From positions 1 through 7,413 of the forward strand of contig DSAK01000015.1 of NCBI GenBank assembly GCA_011372825.1: DNA of 7,413 nucleotides, in the 5' to 3' direction. Shown in pieces: positions 1-5,566 of the stretch (within the stretch, counting starts at the first letter, position 1; each line of letters starts with the position of its first letter). Origin of the DNA: Campylobacterota bacterium. Lineage in GTDB: Bacteria > Campylobacterota > Campylobacteria > Campylobacterales > Sulfurovaceae. Position numbers and translations under genes: made by a program. Under the pieces are notes generated by a model. The model was not told the DNA's origin, made no database searches, and was given only the letters and a program-made list of their open reading frames with translations.

Positions 1-7
1 AGCTAGT

Positions 8-37
8 ATTATATCATGTAGTGAATTAAAGTGTGAC
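8..37 (-). promoter_or_regulatory. Probable sigma70-type promoter reading off the left edge
   Basis: Read on the minus strand, there is a perfect TATAAT (+ strand 8-13) preceded by TG one base upstream, giving an extended -10 (TGATATAAT). An 18-base spacer separates it from GTCACA (32-37), which matches TTGACA at 4 of 6 positions. Transcription would start at about position 1-2, so the driven gene lies outside the window. In related genomes the gene after slyD is often fabD, but the target here cannot be seen. A perfect extended -10 in a short intergenic region just downstream of a hairpin is a reasonable promoter call. It is inferred from sequence only. Confidence 0.5.
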
Positions 38-51
38 TATTAGAAGAGATA

Positions 52-71
52 TGCGTTGCTAATGCAACGCA
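52..71 (-). terminator. Hairpin after slyD, possible weak terminator
   Basis: A perfect 8-bp inverted repeat (TGCGTTGC / GCAACGCA) with a 4-base loop starts about a dozen bases after the slyD stop codon. On the minus strand it is followed by ATATCTCTTCT, which is pyrimidine-rich but not a true U-tract. It could be a weak intrinsic terminator or an mRNA 3'-end stabiliser. Its place between the end of slyD and a promoter-like sequence fits the boundary of a transcription unit. Confidence 0.4.
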
Positions 72-82
72 AATAGGAGGCA

Positions 83-634
83 TTAATGGCAGTGACCTCC
101 ACCACAACACCCGCCACTATTGTGAGAATTGGTTGTGCTAGTACTACAACACCCGCCAATATCATCGCAAGCAAGTTGACCTGTCATTGCTTCATCAGCT
201 GTCGCTTCTCTCGCATCTGCAATTGTTACAGAAAATAACAAATCTTTGCCTGCCAATGGATGATTGAAGTCTATTGTGACTTCTGTATCATTAAAAGATT
301 TTACAACTACTTGTACAGTTTGTCCATTCTCACCTTGACCATATAACTTCATCCCTTCTTGAAGCTCAATCCCTTCGAATTGTTCTTTTGGAAGTGTTTG
401 AAATGCCTCTGGATTTATCTCGCCATAAGCGTCAACTACCTGAACCAAAATATCACTACTTTCACCTTTTTTCATGCCAACAAGTGCCTTTTCTAAGCCA
501 GGGATAATATGTCCTTTGCCTGTGATAAATTGCAGAGGTGCTCCACCTTTATTGCTGTCTAAAATATCGCTTTGACCAGGTTGAGTCAAAGTGTATTCCA
601 AAGATACAACACTATTTTCTGCATTAATTGTCAT
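83..634 (-). CDS. slyD: SlyD-like FKBP-type peptidyl-prolyl cis-trans isomerase with metal-binding tail
   Basis: This 183-residue cytosolic protein belongs to the SlyD family, which catalyses proline isomerisation, acts as a folding chaperone and binds nickel or zinc. The FKBP domain comes first (about 1-70, with ITGKGHIIPGLEKALVGMKKGE at 37-58) and resumes at about 122-145. Between them is the insert-in-flap chaperone domain (about 72-120). The tail from about residue 155 has six Cys (156, 162, 163, 176, 177, 182) and three His (171, 181, 183) among Gly and Ser, a metal-binding pattern like SlyD of E. coli or Helicobacter. There is no signal peptide. I chose the ATG at 634 because AAGGAG (641-646) lies six bases upstream. 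In-frame starts further upstream (ATG at 661, TTG at 670) lack such a site and would add a non-conserved extension. The gene lies 74 bases after cpoB and may have its own promoter. In other species the tail helps deliver nickel to hydrogenase or urease. That role here is inference. Confidence 0.93.
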   Translation of the reverse strand: MTINAENSVVSLEYTLTQPGQSDILDSNKGGAPLQFITGKGHIIPGLEKALVGMKKGESSDILVQVVDAYGEINPEAFQTLPKEQFEGIELQEGMKLYGQGENGQTVQVVVKSFNDTEVTIDFNHPLAGKDLLFSVTIADAREATADEAMTGQLACDDIGGCCSTSTTNSHNSGGCCGGGHCH

Positions 635-659
635 AATTTTCTCCTTGAGTTTTAGTGCC

Positions 660-665
660 ATTGTA
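660..665 (-). promoter_or_regulatory. Possible -10 element for slyD
   Basis: On the minus strand the cpoB-slyD gap contains TACAAT (5 of 6 matches to TATAAT), about 26 bases upstream of the slyD ATG. A start about 7 bases downstream would give a leader of roughly 19 bases containing the AAGGAG ribosome site. No convincing -35 hexamer is seen, although epsilonproteobacterial sigma70 promoters often lack one. The gap is the longest between two genes in the window, which agrees with a partly independent slyD promoter. This is a weak call. Confidence 0.3.
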
Positions 666-708
666 GCCAATCAAACTTTAGCATCCCTTATCGAAAACAA
701 TTAGCAAT

Positions 709-1437
709 CTAATTTAGACCTTCGAGTCTTTTTTTTGCTATTGAAGCACTAGGCTTTGATGAATAATTTGCGATGATATTTTCATAAAATTTTTTTGCTT
801 GTGCATTGTCTTTTGTGTTTTCTAGTGCTATGCCTGTATGAAGCAACAAAGTATCCATATAGCTTGCCTTATCATCTAAACCGACACTTTTTTTAAAATA
901 AAAAATTGCATCTTCATACTTCTTGGTATAGTAGGCTACTTCGCCTAGATAGTAATTGGTAGCAGCTACTTGAAAACCTTTTTTTTCAACTGCTTCAAAC
1001 TTCTCTTTGGCTTGATCATACTCACCCGAGCGATAGAGCAATACTGCTGCTTGATAGAGCTCTTGAGGTGATTTATCTACCAAATCTTTATCTATTTGCT
1101 TAACATCTGGTTTAGATACATCAACTTTTGAACTACCTAATGCTTTGGCTAAATCCTCTTTAGTAACATAATTTTCGTTGATTTTATCAATCATTGAAGC
1201 AAGCTCTTTGATAAGCTCGTTTTGATTATTAGTTGAATCTTCATTTTTTGATGCATTTAGCTGTTGCGCTAGACCCTCTATGATACTTACAAGCCCATCG
1301 ATACGTTGATTTTGTTGCTCTATTTTTTGCTCCAATAAAAACAATTGTTGCTCCTGTGCTTGAAGCTTTGCTTTTGCTTGGCTAGCATTTGCTGCACAAA
1401 AAAAAGCAAAAAGGCAAAGAACCCCCAATCTAACCAT
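709..1437 (-). CDS. cpoB: CpoB/YbgF-like Tol-Pal-associated periplasmic TPR protein
   Basis: This 242-residue exported protein occupies the usual ybgF/cpoB position after pal. The CpoB family works with the Tol-Pal complex and, in E. coli, coordinates septal peptidoglycan synthesis with outer-membrane constriction. A signal peptide covers about residues 1-18 (hydrophobic GVLCLFAFF, cleavage likely near ANA-S). A Gln/Glu/Leu-rich coiled coil follows (about 22-62), matching the trimerisation helix of the family, then a polar linker. Three TPR-like repeats lie at about 125-156, 160-190 and 194-226 (for example YQAAVLLYRSGEYDQAKEKF and YYLGEVAYYTKKYEDAIFYF). The ATG is preceded by AAGGAAAT, which overlaps the pal TAA stop, so translation is probably coupled to pal. 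The gene has several A8/T8 runs (729-736, 979-986, 1398-1405), but the frame is intact. The name rests on position and architecture, because sequence conservation of this family is low. Confidence 0.87.
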   Translation of the reverse strand: MVRLGVLCLFAFFCAANASQAKAKLQAQEQQLFLLEQKIEQQNQRIDGLVSIIEGLAQQLNASKNEDSTNNQNELIKELASMIDKINENYVTKEDLAKALGSSKVDVSKPDVKQIDKDLVDKSPQELYQAAVLLYRSGEYDQAKEKFEAVEKKGFQVAATNYYLGEVAYYTKKYEDAIFYFKKSVGLDDKASYMDTLLLHTGIALENTKDNAQAKKFYENIIANYSSKPSASIAKKRLEGLN

Positions 1438-1446
1438 TCTATTTCC

Positions 1447-1992
1447 TTAGCGTACTATACGCAAATCAACTCTACGATTTCGAGCATAACACTCATCTGT
1501 TGGCTCATTGCAAACTGGACTACTCTCACCAAAGCTTACCAATGACATTCTGCTTGCCGGAATACCTTGCGCTATCAATGAGTCTTTTACAGATTTTGCT
1601 CTTTTTAGACCAAGAGCATAGTTATACTCATCAGTACCAAACTCATCACAATTTCCTTCAATTCTAACTGTTGCATTACCTATCGATCTTAATTTAGCTG
1701 CATTATGGGTGATATATTCTTGCATATCACCACCTATACTGTAGTTGTCAAATCCAAAATATATACTTTGAAATCCATCTGTACTGCTATTGTAACGATT
1801 GTTTCCAAATGCTCCACTTTGTCCTGTACTTCCATAACTGTTTTCATTGATACTTACTGTATCTCCAAATTGTGGGGCATCAGAAACCTGACCCATCCCA
1901 TCAGCACCATTCATTGCTGGTGCTTTCTGAGAACATCCTGCTAACAAAATAATAAAAAACATTGCTGTTACTATCTTAAATATTAGTTTCAT
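1447..1992 (-). CDS. pal: Peptidoglycan-associated outer-membrane lipoprotein Pal
   Basis: Pal anchors the outer membrane to peptidoglycan and is the outer-membrane end of the Tol-Pal system; its Campylobacter counterpart is Omp18. The 181-residue precursor has a lipoprotein signal peptide with lipobox LAGC, making Cys20 the acylated residue. A low-complexity Gly/Ser/Asn linker (about 21-73) precedes the OmpA-like domain (about 76-181). Asp116 and Arg131 have the spacing of the Asp/Arg pair that binds diaminopimelate in OmpA-like domains (motif D..G....N..L...R). The conserved NRRVD is at 172-176. The EGNCDE motif (112-117) is of the epsilonproteobacterial type. Cys161 and Cys168, in a loop before NRRVD, may form a disulfide. 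The ATG has a strong site, AAGGAGAT, six to seven bases upstream. The gene begins 23 bases after tolB. Confidence 0.96.
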   Translation of the reverse strand: MKLIFKIVTAMFFIILLAGCSQKAPAMNGADGMGQVSDAPQFGDTVSINENSYGSTGQSGAFGNNRYNSSTDGFQSIYFGFDNYSIGGDMQEYITHNAAKLRSIGNATVRIEGNCDEFGTDEYNYALGLKRAKSVKDSLIAQGIPASRMSLVSFGESSPVCNEPTDECYARNRRVDLRIVR

Positions 1993-2015
1993 AGTATCTC
2001 CTTTTTTAAGTTTTA

Positions 2016-3254
2016 TTACCAGTCAATTGACTGAACTTTTTTACCGCCAAGTGAAAAATGTTCACTTTGTTTTGTCTCAAGATTGATATATCCTATCGCA
2101 CTTCCACTCCCTTGTTGCTTAACAAAAAGAACCACTTTTCCATTTGATGAAAAGCGAGGAAACTGATTTTCGCCAGTACTTGTGAGTGGGTATGCTTGTG
2201 AACCATTTAGATTTGCTAGATAGAGATTGAAGCTGCGACTTGATTCTCTACTAGCATAAACTATCTTGTCTCCATATGCATCAACTTGGTTGTTGTTTCT
2301 ACCATGATGAACTACCTGAGTGAGACCTGAGCCAAACAACGATTGTCTGAAAATATTTGGATACCCTAATCTATTTGAGACAAAAACTATACTACTATCA
2401 TCATCTACATAGCGACCACCAACATCAATACCACCAAAATCGGTCAAACGACGGGTTTGTTTGGTTGTTACATCAAGCTCATAGATATCTGGTTGTCCAT
2501 TGGGTGCCATAGTTAGAAGTGCTTTTGTCCCATTTTTATTAATATCAGAGCATACAAGCATCCCCTCTGAAGTCGCCATCATATCTTTGGCTCCTGTATA
2601 GATATTGAGTCTGTACAAAGTTGGCACTCTCCCTGAAAATGAGGTGTAATAAAAACTTCTTTGTTCATTGTCTGCCCATTTCGGGAAAAGATTCAACCCC
2701 CCACTTATAATTACCTTGCTGTAAGTGAGAGTGTAATCAGCGAGTAAAATCTCACTCTGTTTCGAGCCTACATATCTTGAAAACAATAGATATCTATTGA
2801 TCCAACTAATATCAGGAAAATTTAAAGCCGCATTCATATCACTTATTGCTTTGTGTGCTAAAAATGGGTACTTATCTTGGGTAGTCATAGTATAACTTTT
2901 TTGAAAAATACTATTACCGCTTGTTACATTTACCAAAGATACAACGAGATTCAATCCTCCTTGTTGACTCAGGGCATATTTAAAAACATACTCTTTATTT
3001 CCAATCGATGGTGGGAACATATTGCTTTGAAAATCACCCTTATGGTGTGTTGTATCTGCTAAAAAATGTCCACTTATTTTTAAATCTGCCAATAATATCT
3101 GAAAAAACTTTTGACTCAATGTTTCGCTAACGCCTTGACTTCCATCAATGAGGGCAATTTTTGTACGGTTATCTGCATTTTTTTCGATAGTCAATTTTGC
3201 ATCTGCGCCAAAAAGCAAAAGACTAAACAAAAATGTAACTATAAAATATCTCAA
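2016..3254 (-). CDS. tolB: Tol-Pal system periplasmic beta-propeller protein TolB
   Basis: TolB is the soluble periplasmic partner that shuttles between Pal and TolA. This protein has 412 residues, close to the usual 400-430. A signal peptide spans residues 1-19 (MRYFIVTFLFSLLLFGADA, cleavage before Lys20). An N-terminal alpha/beta domain (about 20-145) follows, then the WD40/PD40-like beta-propeller (about 150-412). Propeller blades are recognisable at 249-271 (MAPNGQPDIYELDVTTKQTRRLT), 288-303 (SIVFVSNRLGYPNIFR) and 328-348. The start is TTG, one base after the tolA stop. It is supported by AAGGA at 3260-3264 with a five-base spacer and by the complete signal peptide it gives. No ATG lies nearby. 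The non-ATG start and tight junction suggest translation coupled to tolA. Confidence 0.95.
   Translation of the reverse strand: MRYFIVTFLFSLLLFGADAKLTIEKNADNRTKIALIDGSQGVSETLSQKFFQILLADLKISGHFLADTTHHKGDFQSNMFPPSIGNKEYVFKYALSQQGGLNLVVSLVNVTSGNSIFQKSYTMTTQDKYPFLAHKAISDMNAALNFPDISWINRYLLFSRYVGSKQSEILLADYTLTYSKVIISGGLNLFPKWADNEQRSFYYTSFSGRVPTLYRLNIYTGAKDMMATSEGMLVCSDINKNGTKALLTMAPNGQPDIYELDVTTKQTRRLTDFGGIDVGGRYVDDDSSIVFVSNRLGYPNIFRQSLFGSGLTQVVHHGRNNNQVDAYGDKIVYASRESSRSFNLYLANLNGSQAYPLTSTGENQFPRFSSNGKVVLFVKQQGSGSAIGYINLETKQSEHFSLGGKKVQSIDW
2020..2033. repeat. Perfect 14-bp palindrome at the 3' end of tolB
   Basis: CAGTCAATTGACTG reads the same on both strands and covers the last codons of tolB, about 30 bases upstream of the pal start. 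It has no loop, so it would act as a DNA-binding half-site pair rather than an RNA hairpin. A palindrome of this length is expected by chance roughly once per two windows of this size, so no function is claimed. Confidence 0.3.
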
Positions 3255-3255
3255 A

Positions 3256-4218
3256 TCAATCCTTTGCTATAAAATCAACATCAATAGTGAGAGTTCTTCC
3301 ACTATTATGTGGTCCAAAACCAACATTTTGAAGTTGCTCGAGATATTGTATCAATCCTCTGTTGAAATCTTCATTAGTAGATTTTTGTTTAAGTACAAAT
3401 TCAAATTGTCCTGATGTAAAAACTTTAAATTCAACTTTTGCCATCTGCCCGGCATACTCAGCTTGAGTTGGCCAACCCTCCAATGCTTTTATTATCCTTG
3501 CCTTATAAGCATCCTCGATACCACGCTCCCCACTACCCATATGTTCGTTAACTTTTGCAGTTGCACTACCAGTTGTGGAAGTATTGTCTGTTCGTTGAGC
3601 AGTTGTCGAAATAACTGGAGATGTGGCATTAGTAGGCTTAGTAGGCGTACCTATATTTGCAAATAAATCATTTGGATTGCTATGTTTAGGTTTCGTCTCT
3701 TCTTTCTTTGGTTCTTCTTTCTTTGGTTCTTCTTTCTTTGGTTCCTCTTTTTTTGGTTCCTCTTTTTTTGGTTCCTCTTTTTTTGGTTCCTCTTTTTTTG
3801 GTTCCTCTTTTTTTGGTTCCTCTTTTTTTGGCTCCTCTTTTTTTGGCTCCTCTTTTTTTGGCTCCTCTTTTTTTGGTTCAATCTTCTTAATTTTTGTTGT
3901 ATTAATTTCAAGCGGGATTGCTTTTTCCTCTACAGCTTTTGGTTGTTCTATTGGAGGTTTTGGCTTTGATACCTGAGGCTTAGAAGGTGTTAGATTGGAT
4001 GGTTGATTCACAGAAGCTGGAGCAACCTCTTGAGGAATATCAAGCGATATTGACACACTGATAGATTCTTCATTTTTTTCTACAAAATTTTTATTATGGT
4101 CTTTGTTGTGAGAAGTAAAATATAGCCATATACCGATCAAGGTAAAAAGGTAGATACCTATAGCATATATGGCACTAACCCAAGGCCTTATAGATTCATT
4201 GCGTAACAAGTGAAACAT
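3256..4218 (-). CDS. tolA: TolA/TonB-like energy-transducing protein with (EPKKE)12 linker
   Basis: This 320-residue protein sits in the tolA slot between tolR and tolB. It should transmit the force of the TolQR motor across the periplasm to TolB/Pal. It has a short cytoplasmic N-terminus and one transmembrane anchor (about 13-34). A Pro/Lys-rich stretch (about 72-94, with KPKPP) leads into twelve exact EPKKE pentads at 114-173. A Ser/Thr/Asn-rich linker (about 178-230) precedes a TolA/TonB-like C-terminal domain (about 231-320, YKARIIKALEGWP through the final beta strand). The linker resembles the Pro-rich TonB spacer more than the long alpha-helix of E. coli TolA. There is no Cys in the protein and no His in the membrane helix. 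The ATG overlaps the end of tolR by 23 bases and has no good ribosome site, so coupling to tolR is likely. In this group the gene is often annotated tonB. TolA is preferred here from context. Confidence 0.88.
   Translation of the reverse strand: MFHLLRNESIRPWVSAIYAIGIYLFTLIGIWLYFTSHNKDHNKNFVEKNEESISVSISLDIPQEVAPASVNQPSNLTPSKPQVSKPKPPIEQPKAVEEKAIPLEINTTKIKKIEPKKEEPKKEEPKKEEPKKEEPKKEEPKKEEPKKEEPKKEEPKKEEPKKEEPKKEEPKKEETKPKHSNPNDLFANIGTPTKPTNATSPVISTTAQRTDNTSTTGSATAKVNEHMGSGERGIEDAYKARIIKALEGWPTQAEYAGQMAKVEFKVFTSGQFEFVLKQKSTNEDFNRGLIQYLEQLQNVGFGPHNSGRTLTIDVDFIAKD
3700..3879 (-). repeat. 15-bp tandem repeat, 12 perfect-length copies, inside tolA
   Basis: Twelve 15-bp units in frame encode EPKKE twelve times (tolA residues 114-173). 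In coding order, unit 1 is GAACCAAAAAAAGAG, units 2-4 are GAGCCAAAAAAAGAG, units 5-9 return to GAACCAAAAAAAGAG, and units 10-12 are GAACCAAAGAAAGAA. All variants are synonymous and grouped in blocks, as expected from recent tandem duplication by slippage or unequal recombination. Units 1-9 each contain an A7 run. The unit has no stop codon in any of the six frames, so long spurious ORFs arise on both strands. Confidence 0.97.
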
Positions 4219-4582
4219 TTTGAAATCCAGCAGACTTAATCATAGACAACAATTTCATCACATCACCATAAGGCAAATCTTTGTCGGCTCTAATATAGAT
4301 ATCAGATTTCAAATCAAGTGATTTTGCTTGATGTACAAAATCATCGCCAAAGGCACTAAAGGTATATGAATCATTTTGAAAATAAATCTGAAGATTTTTA
4401 TCAATTCGGACAGTTAGTGATTTTGGTTTTTCCACTTGTACAGTTTTTGAGCCATCTGGTAGTTTTATCTTTTCTTGATAAGTGATAGTTGGTGCTGTCA
4501 CCATCAGTACAGCCATCAAAACAAGCATAACATCAACAAGTGGCGTTATATTTAAATCAGGGTTCTCATCCCAATTAAACAT
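4196..4582 (-). CDS. tolR: TolR/ExbD-family inner-membrane motor protein
   Basis: TolR pairs with TolQ in the proton-driven motor that energises TolA. The protein is 128 residues from the chosen start. A short cytoplasmic N-terminus (MFNWDENPDL) is followed by the ExbD/TolR signature NITPLVDVMLVL and one transmembrane helix (about 12-31). Asp17 is the conserved membrane aspartate, equivalent to E. coli TolR Asp23. The periplasmic domain ends with the family pattern IYIRADKDLPYGDVM (95-109) and a C-terminal strand. An in-frame TTG at 4594 would add four residues, but it lies on the GGAG ribosome site (4589-4592), six bases from the ATG at 4582, so the ATG is preferred. The start overlaps the tolQ stop by eight bases (ATGTTTAA), indicating coupled translation. 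Position between tolQ and tolA favours TolR over ExbD. Confidence 0.94.
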   Translation of the reverse strand: MFNWDENPDLNITPLVDVMLVLMAVLMVTAPTITYQEKIKLPDGSKTVQVEKPKSLTVRIDKNLQIYFQNDSYTFSAFGDDFVHQAKSLDLKSDIYIRADKDLPYGDVMKLLSMIKSAGFQNVSLVTQ

Positions 4583-5168
4583 CAGTTTCTCCAATTTTTC
4601 TAGCTAAGATAATCTTTGACTCTGAATCAAGGAGAGAATTTAGCTCAAAAGCTTCTCTTTTGAGTACAAGGTGAAAAGTATAGGCAAAAATTGCTACAAA
4701 TATCCCAACAGCTGTCACAAAAAGTGCTTCGGATATCGCAGGAGCAATGACACTCAAAGATGCACTCCCCTCACCACTTAGCGCAGCAAATGTCTCTAAT
4801 ATTCCTATTACAGTACCAAATAAACCTATAAATGGAGAAGTTGAAGATATGACTGCTAAAATAGTGAGATGTTTGGTAGAAGAACGGATCAAATCAGTAG
4901 ATGCAGCTTGCAACAATTCTTTCGATAAAACGGACTCTTTAGTTGTATAAGCGTATAGCAAAGACCTTTTGTCTACTGTATCACTTCTACCCATATAAAG
5001 GTCTTTGAGCGACTTTGCCTCTATCTTTATCTTATTTTTTAAAAGATTATATCTATCTATAAAGACCCAAAAAGTCAAAATAAAATAAAACGATAAAACC
5101 AAAATTACAACAAGTATAATCGTACTTGTCGACGCTACAAAATGGGCTATGAGTTCTAGGAAACTCAT
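4575..5168 (-). CDS. tolQ: TolQ/ExbB-family proton-channel protein
   Basis: TolQ is the inner-membrane scaffold of the Tol motor; a TolQ oligomer surrounds TolR helices and converts proton flow into motion of TolA. The protein has 197 residues, shorter than the roughly 230 of E. coli TolQ, and three predicted transmembrane helices (about 16-36, 101-125 and 142-168). A cytoplasmic loop separates the first two. The MotA/TolQ/ExbB core is clear: SPFIGLFGTVIGI (111-123) and IAPAISEALFVTAVGIFVAI (141-160). Thr119 and Thr152 match the conserved channel threonines of E. coli TolQ (Thr145 and Thr178), with the same 33-residue spacing. Translation starts one base after the atpC TAA, with AGGAAAG inside the atpC 3' end as ribosome site. 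That links Tol-Pal directly to the ATP synthase operon. Homologues are often labelled exbB; the tolB-pal context supports TolQ. Confidence 0.94.
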   Translation of the reverse strand: MSFLELIAHFVASTSTIILVVILVLSFYFILTFWVFIDRYNLLKNKIKIEAKSLKDLYMGRSDTVDKRSLLYAYTTKESVLSKELLQAASTDLIRSSTKHLTILAVISSTSPFIGLFGTVIGILETFAALSGEGSASLSVIAPAISEALFVTAVGIFVAIFAYTFHLVLKREAFELNSLLDSESKIILARKIGETDV

Positions 5169-5169
5169 C

Positions 5170-5556
5170 TTAAAATGACTTTCCTATCTGCTCAACTTTA
5201 CTAACAGCCGCTGCAATAGCAGAGTTTGATGCTTCTGCACTTTTAAGTAGTGCTTTTGCTTCTTCGATAGCTTTTGCTATCTCACTATCATCGCCTACGA
5301 GTGCAATAGCTCCATCAACAATACATGTTGTTTTTGTCTCATCAACTTTAACATATCCTGAGTTGATTGCAACATCCATCTTTTTATCATCGCTAGTAGT
5401 TATAGATATAACCCCTGTATTTAGAAGTGAGACTAGAGTTGCATGCTCTGGAAGCACACCAAACTCACCTTCGCTTCCTGGAAGGGTTACTTGCTTGACA
5501 TCATTGTCAAATATAAGACCATCAGGTGTGACAATCTCAAGCTTCATGAGTTTCAT
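5170..5556 (-). CDS. atpC: F1 ATP synthase epsilon subunit
   Basis: Epsilon is part of the central rotor stalk of F1Fo ATP synthase; it contacts gamma and the c-ring and regulates ATP hydrolysis. The 128-residue length is normal. The N-terminal beta-sandwich domain (about 1-86) shows the family pattern LEIVTPDGLIFDNDVKQVTL then GSEGEFGVLPEHATLVSLL (28-46). The C-terminal part (about 91-128) is Ala-rich and would form the regulatory helical hairpin. I chose the first ATG over the ATG at codon 4 because AAGGA, directly after the atpD stop, is spaced five bases from it. The gap from atpD is ten bases, and tolQ starts one base after this gene ends. Confidence 0.97.
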   Translation of the reverse strand: MKLMKLEIVTPDGLIFDNDVKQVTLPGSEGEFGVLPEHATLVSLLNTGVISITTSDDKKMDVAINSGYVKVDETKTTCIVDGAIALVGDDSEIAKAIEEAKALLKSAEASNSAIAAAVSKVEQIGKSF

Positions 5557-5566
5557 ATGTGTCCTT

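Noticed and set aside
635..670. Longer slyD starts at ATG 661 or TTG 670
   Set aside because: The AAGGAG ribosome site is six bases from the ATG at 634, and the extra residues are not part of the SlyD fold.
729..1405. A8/T8 runs in cpoB (729-736, 979-986, 1398-1405) as phase-variation tracts
   Set aside because: Runs of this length are common in AT-rich coding DNA, and contingency loci in this group that I know of usually use longer or poly-G/C tracts. The frame is intact.
3700..3879. A CRISPR array or regulatory iteron cluster
   Set aside because: The units are contiguous 15-mers without spacers, in frame inside a protein linker, and give the same amino acids in every copy.
3623..3976. Long open frames opposite and out of frame with tolA encoding repeats such as FFGSS, LFLVP, FWFLF or RNQKK
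   Set aside because: The 15-bp unit has no stop codon in any frame, so all six frames stay open across the array. These are shadows of the tolA repeat; they have no ribosome sites or recognisable domains outside it.
4583..4594. Longer tolR start at TTG 4594
   Set aside because: This codon overlaps the GGAG ribosome site that serves the ATG at 4582.
4196..5168. An ExbB-ExbD-TonB iron-uptake system instead of TolQ-TolR-TolA
   Set aside because: The three families are related and the linker is TonB-like, but the genes run directly into tolB, pal and cpoB, with no receptor or siderophore gene nearby, which favours Tol.
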